DNA from: Chloroflexota bacterium
Lineage (GTDB): Bacteria > Chloroflexota > Anaerolineae > Promineifilales > Promineifilaceae
Direction: 5' to 3'
NCBI GenBank assembly: GCA_024223125.1
Contig: JAAEOP010000934.1
Span: forward strand, 1 to 24,248
Length of the DNA: 24,248 nucleotides
Every line of letters begins with the position of its first letter. Positions within the stretch are counted from its first letter, which is position 1. Below are positions 13,324 through 21,277 of this stretch, in pieces. A program made the translations under genes and the position numbers. A model generated the notes under the pieces. The model saw only the letters and a list, made by a program, of their open reading frames with translations, searched no databases and had not been told where the DNA came from.

Positions 13324-16300
13324 AAAATAATGAGTAAGAATTTAAGAATATTATGGATTACATTCTCTCTGGTACTAGCGTTCACTATGGTGATTTCGGC
13401 CGTTGTTGCGGAACCCGTAGAAAGCGCAACGGAACAGCCTATGGCGCAACGTCCCCTGCCAGAAAGGCCAGATCGCCCTCTCCCTGTAGGGGTGCCTGAC
13501 GGAATAGAGAGGATTGATGAAGTGCCAATGGAAATGGCTCTTGAGAAACTCGATCCTTTGTTACGTGAGGCTGCGCAAACCGGCGGCAAAGAACTGCACA
13601 AAGTGTACGTTTCCGTGCAGGATAGTGCCGATATAGGTCAATACCTGACTGACATCATTGAGCGGCCGGCCGTTTTTGGCGGCATTCGCAACATCTACGG
13701 CCAGACCACGGCCGCTAACCTGCTGAAGATTGCCCAACAGTCAGGTGTTTTAGCCGTTGTGGCCGTGGGCATTGAACTAGATAAGCCTTTCAACCTCGAA
13801 CAAAACATAGCCCCGGACCTGGGGGCGAGTATGGCCGCGTTACAGGCGGGCGAAGTGACCTACGCCGAAGCGACCGCCCTTGCCAATGACGTGGGCAGCG
13901 CTGGCTGGTTTGACGTGCAAGATGGCCACAAATCATCGGCCGCCTGGGAAAAAGGCTTCACTGGTGAAGGCGTCGTCGTTGGCGTCCTGGATGACGGCAT
14001 TGACTTTGCCCATCCTGACCTGCAAGGCACCTCCGCTACCGTCACGGATCCAGATTCACCCTACTACGGTTGGCCCATGGCCTTCTCGTATGTTTCTATG
14101 CTTAACTTCGTCAACGAAGTCAACTTCCAGACTTTTGGCGCTTATGGTATTACCCAAAACTGGAACGGTTCGCGTTGGGCCGACAGCCAACATACAGTCG
14201 AAGCGTCCAGCCCGTTCGACGGCGGTGAAGTGACCGGTATGTACACCCCTATTGGCAGCGGTGTCGCTTATGAATACACCGTGACCGGTACCAGTGCCAG
14301 CGGCTTCTACAAATTTGGCAGTCACCCCGAAAGGAACTTACGCAGCCTATACGGCCACGATGTGGCCATTTTGGTGGTGGACGAAAACGTTCCCGGAGTT
14401 TACGACACAGTATACGTTGACCTGGACAACGATAAAGACTTTACCGACGAAAAACCGGTTACACAAGACAGCCCCGAGGTTTACCGCGACATGGATGGCG
14501 ACGGCTACGCCGACATCTCCGGCGGTTTGCTGGTCTGGATCAGCGACGGCGAAAATGTGCCGCCGACGGCCGACTGGTTATGGGGTGTGCAATGTGGCGA
14601 CGAGGTTGGCACATTGAAAGCCTGCCCCGATTCCGGTGAGTTGTTGCTCTTTGCCGGCCCCTTTGACGGCGGCTACACGCATGGCACACAGTGCGCCTCC
14701 AACATTGCTGGCCAGGGTGTTGTTAACGGCGGTTTGACCGCGCAACCCTTCTATGAAGGCGGTTCTGTGGTTGGCGGCGCCCCTGATGTTGGCCTGATGG
14801 ACTTCGGCAATCATTATTACTCTGGCACCGATGAAGACGAGTTCCTGGTGGCCTCCCTGGGTTACGATGGTATTGCCAACAGCGGCGATGAAGTGCAAAT
14901 CACCAGCAACAGTTATGGCAACTTCAGGCAGATGTGGGGTGGTTGGGGCTATTTCGGCCGTCTCATCACTTCCATCAACATGACCATCGCCCCCAGCACC
15001 GTCTGGGTTTTCTCTGCCGGTAATGAAGGCCCTGGTTTTGGCCCGCAAGAAGGCGACGGTGGTCCGACGACTATTCAAGTAGGTTCTTCTACCCAGTATG
15101 GATCTACTAACTGGGATTCTATTGCCAGCTCCGACCAGATCATGTTCGGCGACCCCAACTCTTTCTTCTCCAAAGGCCCCAATCGTGACGGATCTTCTGG
15201 CCTGGATGTGTTGGGCAATGGCGGGCGCGGCTCTGGCGACGAAGGTTTGAACTATTACGGCTTCAACGGCGCCGAATCCTGGGCTACCTGGGGCGGCACC
15301 AGCCGTTCTGGGCCGGTGGCGGCCGGTAATCTGGCGTTGGTCTACCAGGCTTACAAGGATCGCTATGGTGAATGGCCTACCTGGGAAGAAGCAAAAGCCT
15401 TGTTAAAAAGCGGGGCTACCAACTCCATTAGCAGTCCTTTCTTCCAGGGTGGCGGCGTTGTCAATGCTGACCGGGCTACAGACCTGGCTGCCGGCATCTA
15501 TGGCGTCTACGCTATGCCCGATGAATGGCAGGTTGGCGACTGGGAAGGCGTTGATTACCTGAACTTTGCTAACGTAGCCTATGCTGGCCAGACCTACACC
15601 AAGACCTATGAAGTGCATAATCCCTCCGGCTACGACATAACGGTAGACGCTTCCGACGGCGTTATGACCATGATGGGAAGCCATGTCTTTACGTTCACCA
15701 CTTCCGATGAGAGCGAGGAAAGCGATTTCAACTTCCATTCGCCAGATTACCTCATGGAATTGGATGCGAGCATCATTCCCGCAGATGCGGAATTGATGGT
15801 GGTCCGTTACATCCATCCCTATGATACTTTTGAGGTGGCTGATCCTGACACGGGCGAGTACGCCTTTGATGGCAATCCCAGCAGCAGCTGGCGTTTCATG
15901 GTTTACAACTGGACCGACATGAATGGCGACAACATGTTGTGGGAAGATACCAACAATAATGGTGTGGTTAACCATGTTGATGACATGGCCTTAGGCCCGG
16001 ACAATGATGGTTTTTATCGGCCGGACTACTCCGATTCAGATACCGAGATACAAGAAGGCGAGTACGTCCGTGTGGATTATGAATTTGGCGGTCTGGCCGT
16101 GCCCATCGCCATTCATGACCCCCAAGAACGCATGGCCGACGGTTACTACTTTGGCTGGCAGCATCGGAATAACGATCACACAATCTCGCAGACGACTTTC
16201 CAGATCGGCGTTGAGTTCTATAAACGTGCCGATTGGGATTGGCTGGCTCTGAGTGACGCCTCCGTGGCTGTGCCGGCTGAAGGTATGGCTGTCTTTACGG

Positions 16301-19236
16301 CTACAATGTCACTGTCAGCGAATGCGGCCCCGGGCGCTTATGAAGGCGTCGTTTTCTTGTCTGACCCCGGTGACAATTATCATGACGCGCACGAAACGGC
16401 CTTGCCGGTTGTGGTTAACGTAATCGCTGATCTGGCAGATGACAGTTCCGTCACCCTCGGCGGCGGCGCCATGGCCGACACCCTCTACCAGAACAGCTAC
16501 ACCTACGGCACATTCAACTGGTATGGTGGCGGTTGGACCGGCGCTGGCGATTGGCGTCATTACTTCCTGAATATTGACGAAGCGGATGTCGCCAACGGTA
16601 ACATGCTCGTGCATACATCCTGGGATTCAGGTTATCCCACCGACATTAATACCCACATACTTGGCCCGACATATGATTGCGCTTCCAACGGCTTTGGGCC
16701 GTGCGTCTGGTATGGCCAGTCGGATCAATCTGTGTTTGGCCCGTATACGCTGTTGCCCATTGCCGGCAGCGAATTCTCGAGCGGCGCTACCTACGCCTTC
16801 AACACCAGCACCGGCGGTCCCGACGATTGGATGATGGCTCCCATGGGCATGGATGGGTTGTATGAAATCGCCCTGCATAACGTACTTTATGATGGCGAAG
16901 ACCTGGCCGCCCAACTTGAAGTCAATGTAGGGACTATTGGCCTTGATGCCAGCATAGACCCGGTTACAGGCGAGGTATATCTGGGATCTATAGACGCGGA
17001 TGTTTACACCGAGACAGGTTCCTTTGACGTTGAGTTCACGCCGACGTTGGAACTGCCTGACCTGGAAGCCACGCTGACCGGCGGTCTGGTGACAACCTTC
17101 TACGGCTGGTTCAGTAGTTTTGTGCCCGATACAGGCGGCTGCTTCACCGCCTGGTGCCCCGGCAACGTTTACGAGTATATCCAGGTGTTGGACGCGGGTG
17201 CCACCGAACTGTACGTCTACCTGGATACGCCGTCAACCCAGGACATTGATATGTTCCTGGTTTACGACGCTGACGACAACGGCATCCCCGAACAGGGTAT
17301 TGACACGGTGGTCGGCTCGTCTGGTAATTCGGCCGGCGACCCCGAAACTATTCTGCTGAACAACCCAACTTTGGGCGGTTACTTCGTGGTTCTGGATGGC
17401 TATGACGTCGAACCGGACTCTGGTATCTGGGCGGACTGGTATTATACCGTCACCGCGCCTGGCGACCTGCCCACAGACCCCACTTTCGAGGTTACGTCTA
17501 CCGTTACGATCTCCCAGGATGACAAGTTTGATCCGACCGACGCCAGCTATAGTAAGACGTTCACGGCCGGCGATCATGACGGTGGATTGAACGCATCGCT
17601 TTATGGTATACCGGTCGGTAACGACGTTGATCTGTATGTCACTGACGCGGCGGGCGACATCGTTGCTTCCAGTCAAAACACAAGCAATACCGATGAATTC
17701 ATCGAAATTGCGCCCATGGCAGGGGAATATCGCTTTGCCGCTGGCGAAACGTACACTGTGTGGGTGCATGGCTTCGACGTACCTACTTCGCCAATTACGC
17801 CCACTCTTGATGTGTGGTGGGATACGCTGAATATCTGGTTGTCGGCCACCGATCCGGATGTGCATGTCAACGCCATTGATCCCGGCGAAACAGTGGCGGT
17901 CACTGTCAACTTCGACAAAGAGAACTGGGATCCTGGCGATCCGCCGTTAGCCGGCCGCCTCATTGCCGGCCCCTCGGTGATGCCCGGCGCTTTCGACGAG
18001 TTTGTCACCATTACCCGTGTAAACCAACCCGTACATATCCCTGATGCTGCTTTCTCTAAGAGCGTCGAATCCGATCGCGGTCCTAGCCCGTACCTGAATA
18101 ACGGCTATCCAACCGCTCTGGCGAATACTGGCGATACCCTGACGTTCACGCTGCGTATCGAAAATACGGATGCGGTATCCACCACCACGTTCTATGCCGA
18201 GGATTGGATGTTGCCAGACTGGGAGATATTCGGAGGCTTTGTTGTCACCCCTACCAATTACTCCATTGTAAGCTCTGTTCCCTGGGATATTTTAGTTTAC
18301 ACAACAACACTGGCCCCGGGAGAAGTCAGCGAGGTCGTCTACACGACTACCTTCACTAACTCGCTTGGTGTTACCGGGTGGGCCATTCCCAACTACTTTG
18401 ATGTATATGAGGACAATAGCTTCTACTATTACGGAGGCGATATAAACTACGCCTATATCCGCAGCTTCCGTACCACTGGCTCTTATAAGACAGACTATGT
18501 GGGCGTCGTTGCTCCTGGCGATACCTATACCTACACCGTCAGTCTGGCTAACCCCAGCTCCGAGGATGGGGAGGTCATGGTCGTTGACGAACTGCCGGAA
18601 GAAGTGGACTTTGTATCGGCAACGGGTGGTTTGGCCTACGATGCCAATACGCACACCCTCACCTGGGATGGAGATTTACCGGGCAGCAGTTTGTCTACGG
18701 TGGACTTTGAAGTGACGGTGACGGTGAAGGCAGATGTGGAAGATGGGACATGGATTGACAATACGGCTTATGTGTACAACAAATACATGAACTATCTGCT
18801 TACCACTCTGTGGACCTCAACGTATGTGGATGACGGTTTGTCCCCAGATATTGAGGTAGAAAAGACGGTTGATAGCCTGATGCAAACTGTAGGCGAGAAG
18901 TTAGCGTACACCATCGTGGCCACCAACAATGGCAATGAAACGGCGACGGGCGCTGCGATCACGGATACAATCCCGGCCGAACTTGATATTGACATGAGTT
19001 CGATCAGTGGCGCAACGTATGATGATGGCATGCTCGTCTGGGAAGGCGATCTGGCGGCGGGTGAATCGGTGACGATCACCTTTGAAGCGACGATCAGCGA
19101 GACGACTCCGGCGAACCTGGCTCTCATCAACGCGGCAATAGCGGCGGCCGAAAATCATTCGGCCGAAGTTTATAACAGCGCTGTGACTGAGGTGCGTGGT
19201 TTGACCAAGATCTATCTGCCTATCATTTTCAGATAA
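13315..19236 (+). CDS. giant secreted subtilisin-like serine protease (S8) with DUF11-like repeats
   Basis: The 1973-residue protein starts with a signal peptide (hydrophobic core IMSKNLRILWITFSLVLAFT, Ala-rich end near 30), then a prodomain-like region to about 190. Catalytic residues are D226 (GVLDDGID), H456 (GYTHGTQCAS), oxyanion N570 (SAGNEGPG) and S663 (GGTSRSGPVAAG). The 230-residue distance from Asp to His far exceeds the usual few tens. The insert carries Asp-rich loops like calcium sites (D369 DNDKD, D392 DGDGYAD). More such loops occur near 868 and 1318. Beta-rich, Asp/Tyr-rich domains follow, then three DUF11-like repeats at about 1575-1935. The C-terminus is TKIYLPIIFR. It is probably extracellular and calcium-stabilised. 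Codon choice is more C-ending than in neighbours. It is monocistronic, with a strong terminator. Confidence 0.92.
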   Translation: MRRKIMSKNLRILWITFSLVLAFTMVISAVVAEPVESATEQPMAQRPLPERPDRPLPVGVPDGIERIDEVPMEMALEKLDPLLREAAQTGGKELHKVYVSVQDSADIGQYLTDIIERPAVFGGIRNIYGQTTAANLLKIAQQSGVLAVVAVGIELDKPFNLEQNIAPDLGASMAALQAGEVTYAEATALANDVGSAGWFDVQDGHKSSAAWEKGFTGEGVVVGVLDDGIDFAHPDLQGTSATVTDPDSPYYGWPMAFSYVSMLNFVNEVNFQTFGAYGITQNWNGSRWADSQHTVEASSPFDGGEVTGMYTPIGSGVAYEYTVTGTSASGFYKFGSHPERNLRSLYGHDVAILVVDENVPGVYDTVYVDLDNDKDFTDEKPVTQDSPEVYRDMDGDGYADISGGLLVWISDGENVPPTADWLWGVQCGDEVGTLKACPDSGELLLFAGPFDGGYTHGTQCASNIAGQGVVNGGLTAQPFYEGGSVVGGAPDVGLMDFGNHYYSGTDEDEFLVASLGYDGIANSGDEVQITSNSYGNFRQMWGGWGYFGRLITSINMTIAPSTVWVFSAGNEGPGFGPQEGDGGPTTIQVGSSTQYGSTNWDSIASSDQIMFGDPNSFFSKGPNRDGSSGLDVLGNGGRGSGDEGLNYYGFNGAESWATWGGTSRSGPVAAGNLALVYQAYKDRYGEWPTWEEAKALLKSGATNSISSPFFQGGGVVNADRATDLAAGIYGVYAMPDEWQVGDWEGVDYLNFANVAYAGQTYTKTYEVHNPSGYDITVDASDGVMTMMGSHVFTFTTSDESEESDFNFHSPDYLMELDASIIPADAELMVVRYIHPYDTFEVADPDTGEYAFDGNPSSSWRFMVYNWTDMNGDNMLWEDTNNNGVVNHVDDMALGPDNDGFYRPDYSDSDTEIQEGEYVRVDYEFGGLAVPIAIHDPQERMADGYYFGWQHRNNDHTISQTTFQIGVEFYKRADWDWLALSDASVAVPAEGMAVFTATMSLSANAAPGAYEGVVFLSDPGDNYHDAHETALPVVVNVIADLADDSSVTLGGGAMADTLYQNSYTYGTFNWYGGGWTGAGDWRHYFLNIDEADVANGNMLVHTSWDSGYPTDINTHILGPTYDCASNGFGPCVWYGQSDQSVFGPYTLLPIAGSEFSSGATYAFNTSTGGPDDWMMAPMGMDGLYEIALHNVLYDGEDLAAQLEVNVGTIGLDASIDPVTGEVYLGSIDADVYTETGSFDVEFTPTLELPDLEATLTGGLVTTFYGWFSSFVPDTGGCFTAWCPGNVYEYIQVLDAGATELYVYLDTPSTQDIDMFLVYDADDNGIPEQGIDTVVGSSGNSAGDPETILLNNPTLGGYFVVLDGYDVEPDSGIWADWYYTVTAPGDLPTDPTFEVTSTVTISQDDKFDPTDASYSKTFTAGDHDGGLNASLYGIPVGNDVDLYVTDAAGDIVASSQNTSNTDEFIEIAPMAGEYRFAAGETYTVWVHGFDVPTSPITPTLDVWWDTLNIWLSATDPDVHVNAIDPGETVAVTVNFDKENWDPGDPPLAGRLIAGPSVMPGAFDEFVTITRVNQPVHIPDAAFSKSVESDRGPSPYLNNGYPTALANTGDTLTFTLRIENTDAVSTTTFYAEDWMLPDWEIFGGFVVTPTNYSIVSSVPWDILVYTTTLAPGEVSEVVYTTTFTNSLGVTGWAIPNYFDVYEDNSFYYYGGDINYAYIRSFRTTGSYKTDYVGVVAPGDTYTYTVSLANPSSEDGEVMVVDELPEEVDFVSATGGLAYDANTHTLTWDGDLPGSSLSTVDFEVTVTVKADVEDGTWIDNTAYVYNKYMNYLLTTLWTSTYVDDGLSPDIEVEKTVDSLMQTVGEKLAYTIVATNNGNETATGAAITDTIPAELDIDMSSISGATYDDGMLVWEGDLAAGESVTITFEATISETTPANLALINAAIAAAENHSAEVYNSAVTEVRGLTKIYLPIIFR

Positions 19237-19260
19237 GGTTCATCACTGAACCCTTGTAAA

Positions 19261-19292
19261 GGGGGCCTCCTGTCGGGAGGCCCCCTTTTTTT
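19261..19292 (+). terminator. strong intrinsic terminator of the giant subtilase gene
   Basis: GGGGGCCTCC and GGAGGCCCCC form a 10-bp perfect GC-rich stem with a five-base loop, followed by seven T residues, 24 bases after the stop codon. Confidence 0.95.
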
Positions 19293-19315
19293 ATGAAAAT
19301 CGCATTATTGAACCA

Positions 19316-19324
19316 TGCTATAAT
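19316..19324 (+). promoter_or_regulatory. extended -10 promoter of the second subtilase
   Basis: TG-C-TATAAT is a perfect extended -10. It ends nine bases before the ATG at 19334, so the transcript should begin three or four bases before the start codon. It lies just after the terminator of the preceding gene. Confidence 0.6.
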
Positions 19325-19333
19325 TTGTGCTTG

Positions 19334-20671
19334 ATGAGGAACCGACAAATCAAACGAGTAGGATTGGCTTATATTCTGTTTATATCTATGATGCTCATGC
19401 TCTGTTTGGATGCCGGGCGTTTCAAACAGGTAGTTGCGGTTGGACCTCATTATGAAGCTTTGGCGGAAGCTGGCCTGGAAACGAACGAAGTTTTGATCAG
19501 GTTTAATGAAGATGCCACCACAGAGGGGATGAACCAGTTTATGGCGGAATATGGGCTAACGGCCGTCAGGAATATCCCCCGTCTTGATGTATGGGTGGTT
19601 GTCGGAACGCAACCGGCCATGCAGCAGCTTATGACTTCAACTGCCGACGATATGGCCGATACTGTTATGTGGGTCGAACCCAATTACCCGGTTTATGCTA
19701 CGGCCGTTACCCCGGACGATAGTTTTTACCTGTCACAACAAGAAAACCTGCGCCTGATTGGCCTGCCCGACGCCTGGGGTTACACAACTGGCATAACGAC
19801 CCCGGTGGCCATCATTGATACGGGCGCGGATTTGAACCATCCCGACCTGGCGTCTAAAATCTGGACAAACCTTGGAGAATTGGCCGGTAATGGCATAGAT
19901 GATGATGGCAATGGGTACATTGATGACGTGCAGGGCTGGAACTTTGTGGCTCAGAATGGGAACGCGCAAGACGATCACTCGCATGGCAGTCATGTGTCCG
20001 GGATCGTAGCTGCCCATACAAATAACCATCTCGGCATTGCCGGTATTAGCTGGCATTCTACCATCATGCCCTTAAAAGCGTTGAATAACCGGGGGGCAGG
20101 CACAGTGGTTGACGTAGCAGAAGCGATCAGGTACGCGGCCGACAATGGCATCCGGATTATTAACTTGAGCCTGGGAACAAAAAACCCGTCTATTATTCTG
20201 GAAGAGGCCGTCTCGTATGCTTTTGAGCGGGGTTGTCTGGTTGTGGCTTCTACCGGTAACGAGGGCGGCGATGTGTTGTATCCAGCCGCGTATCCGCAGG
20301 TAACGGCCGTGGCCGCCACAACCAGCAGCGATCTGCCCTGGACATTTGGTAATCGCGGCCCGGAAGTGGATATAGCCGCGCCCGGCGTTAATATTTTTAG
20401 CGCCAATCGGCAAGGTTCATACTACTTAAGCAGCGGCACTTCGATGGCGGCGGCGCATATCAGCGGTGTGGCGGCACTGGTGTGGGCGTTACGACCAGAA
20501 TTGACAGCAGACGAAGTCAGGAACGTTCTTACCACAACGGCCAGGGACATCTGGTCTCCCGGTCAAGATAATCTCACGGGTTGGGGGCGGGTTGATGCGG
20601 CCGCGGCCGTAGCTGTCGCCGGGCGTTCCTACGTCTACCTGCCCTACATTGTTTATTCTTCAACTGAATAA
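19334..20671 (+). CDS. secreted subtilisin-like serine protease (S8) with I9-like propeptide
   Basis: The 445-residue protein counted from the ATG at 19334 is preceded by an in-frame TTG at 19325 that would add only three residues. It has an N-terminal signal peptide (RRNRQIKR-type charge, hydrophobic LAYILFISMMLMLCLDA), an I9-like propeptide at about 45-125 (EVLIRFNEDATT ... VMWVEPNYPV), and a compact S8 domain. Catalytic residues are D162 (IIDTGAD), H217 (HSHGSHVSG), N309 (STGNEGG) and S370 (SGTSMAAAH). It is of typical subtilisin size with no accessory domains. The C-terminus reads SYVYLPYIVYSSTE, recalling the YLPII end of the first subtilase. No Shine-Dalgarno sequence is seen and the promoter abuts the start, suggesting leaderless translation. 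Confidence 0.93.
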   Translation: MRNRQIKRVGLAYILFISMMLMLCLDAGRFKQVVAVGPHYEALAEAGLETNEVLIRFNEDATTEGMNQFMAEYGLTAVRNIPRLDVWVVVGTQPAMQQLMTSTADDMADTVMWVEPNYPVYATAVTPDDSFYLSQQENLRLIGLPDAWGYTTGITTPVAIIDTGADLNHPDLASKIWTNLGELAGNGIDDDGNGYIDDVQGWNFVAQNGNAQDDHSHGSHVSGIVAAHTNNHLGIAGISWHSTIMPLKALNNRGAGTVVDVAEAIRYAADNGIRIINLSLGTKNPSIILEEAVSYAFERGCLVVASTGNEGGDVLYPAAYPQVTAVAATTSSDLPWTFGNRGPEVDIAAPGVNIFSANRQGSYYLSSGTSMAAAHISGVAALVWALRPELTADEVRNVLTTTARDIWSPGQDNLTGWGRVDAAAAVAVAGRSYVYLPYIVYSSTE

Positions 20672-20876
20672 CAAAAGGCCGCTTCATTGTGTTTGTAGTT
20701 TTCGTGATTGCATCCTGGTTGGCCGCAGGTAATGTCTCTGACGGCCGTGTTGCCATTGCTGTTACCGGCAACAGTGGCGCAGTTGGAGCCGCGTCTTGAC
20801 CGGTGCAGCCGATTAGTATCATAAACATCCCGATAATCAGGTGTGGTACCGCCACACTTAATCGTGATCGGCGCAA
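20574..20876 (-). CDS. possible small lipoprotein (doubtful)
   Basis: A 100-codon minus-strand frame begins at a TTG (20876) and reads RRSRLSVAVPHLIIGMFMIL, then IGCTGQD, a convincing lipoprotein signal peptide with LIGC lipobox and cysteine at 24. A Pro/Thr/Ala-rich stretch follows. The last third overlaps the end of the second subtilase antisense and is Arg-rich, unlike a natural protein. No ribosome binding site is visible. It could be a decayed or truncated lipoprotein gene or a chance frame. One end of an inverted repeat (20845-20866) lies within its first codons. Confidence 0.25.
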   Translation of the reverse strand: MRRSRLSVAVPHLIIGMFMILIGCTGQDAAPTAPLLPVTAMATRPSETLPAANQDAITKTTNTMKRPFVIQLKNKQCRAGRRRNARRQLRPRPHQPAPNP

Positions 20877-21024
20877 AATGCCAACTGATAGTTAACATAA
20901 TCGTCAGAATATCGCAATTATGAGGTGGAAAGTGTGCAAATCAGCCTCGAACACTAAACATAAAGCTAATTTGAGGCTCTGATTTTAGTCCAAATTCATC
21001 ACCACGATTAAGTGTGGTCGTACC
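20845..21024. repeat. inverted-repeat element with inner hairpin
   Basis: The 22-base ends 20845-20866 and 21003-21024 are inverted copies matching at 20 of 22 positions (core CACGATTAAGTGTGG). Inside, AATCAGCCTC (20939-20948) pairs with GAGGCTCTGATT (20973-20984), leaving a two-base bulge. The size and terminal repeats would fit a small miniature element or a structured RNA. No target-site duplication was recognised. Confidence 0.6.
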
Positions 21025-21262
21025 TCAGGTGTCAGGGTATTGATTTTTTGTTCATTTAATTTATTCTCCATCTATTACCGTGAGACCCATCTTATTTTCA
21101 AGTTTATTATATCGCCATACCGCAAAAGTCGGCCGAGAGTTGTATACACGGATAGGGGAAACACGGATAAAAACAGAGGAAAAACAATGTTCTTCCCATC
21201 CGTGCATACAAGAGATGCAGCCTTATTCGGGCGAGTTTTACACTACTGCATTATATCCCTTG

Positions 21263-21268
21263 AGGAGG
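21263..21268 (+). promoter_or_regulatory. ribosome binding site deciding the start of the third subtilase
   Basis: AGGAGG lies nine bases before the ATG at 21278. An ATG at 21273 is closer but out of frame. A second in-frame ATG is at 21284. Confidence 0.7.
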
Positions 21269-21277
21269 ATAAATGTT

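Larger units (their letters stand above)
20672..21277. other. 600-base spacer between the second and third subtilases
   Basis: Apart from the doubtful lipoprotein frame, this stretch holds a nested inverted-repeat structure (20845-21024), then AT-rich sequence, a short direct repeat around ACACGGATA (about 21146 and 21161), and the ribosome binding site of the third subtilase. No clear promoter was found. Confidence 0.55.

Noticed and set aside
14056..18654. Many open frames of 100-210 codons on the minus strand within the giant subtilase
   Set aside because: They arise from the GC-rich third positions of the real gene and carry no domain or start signal.
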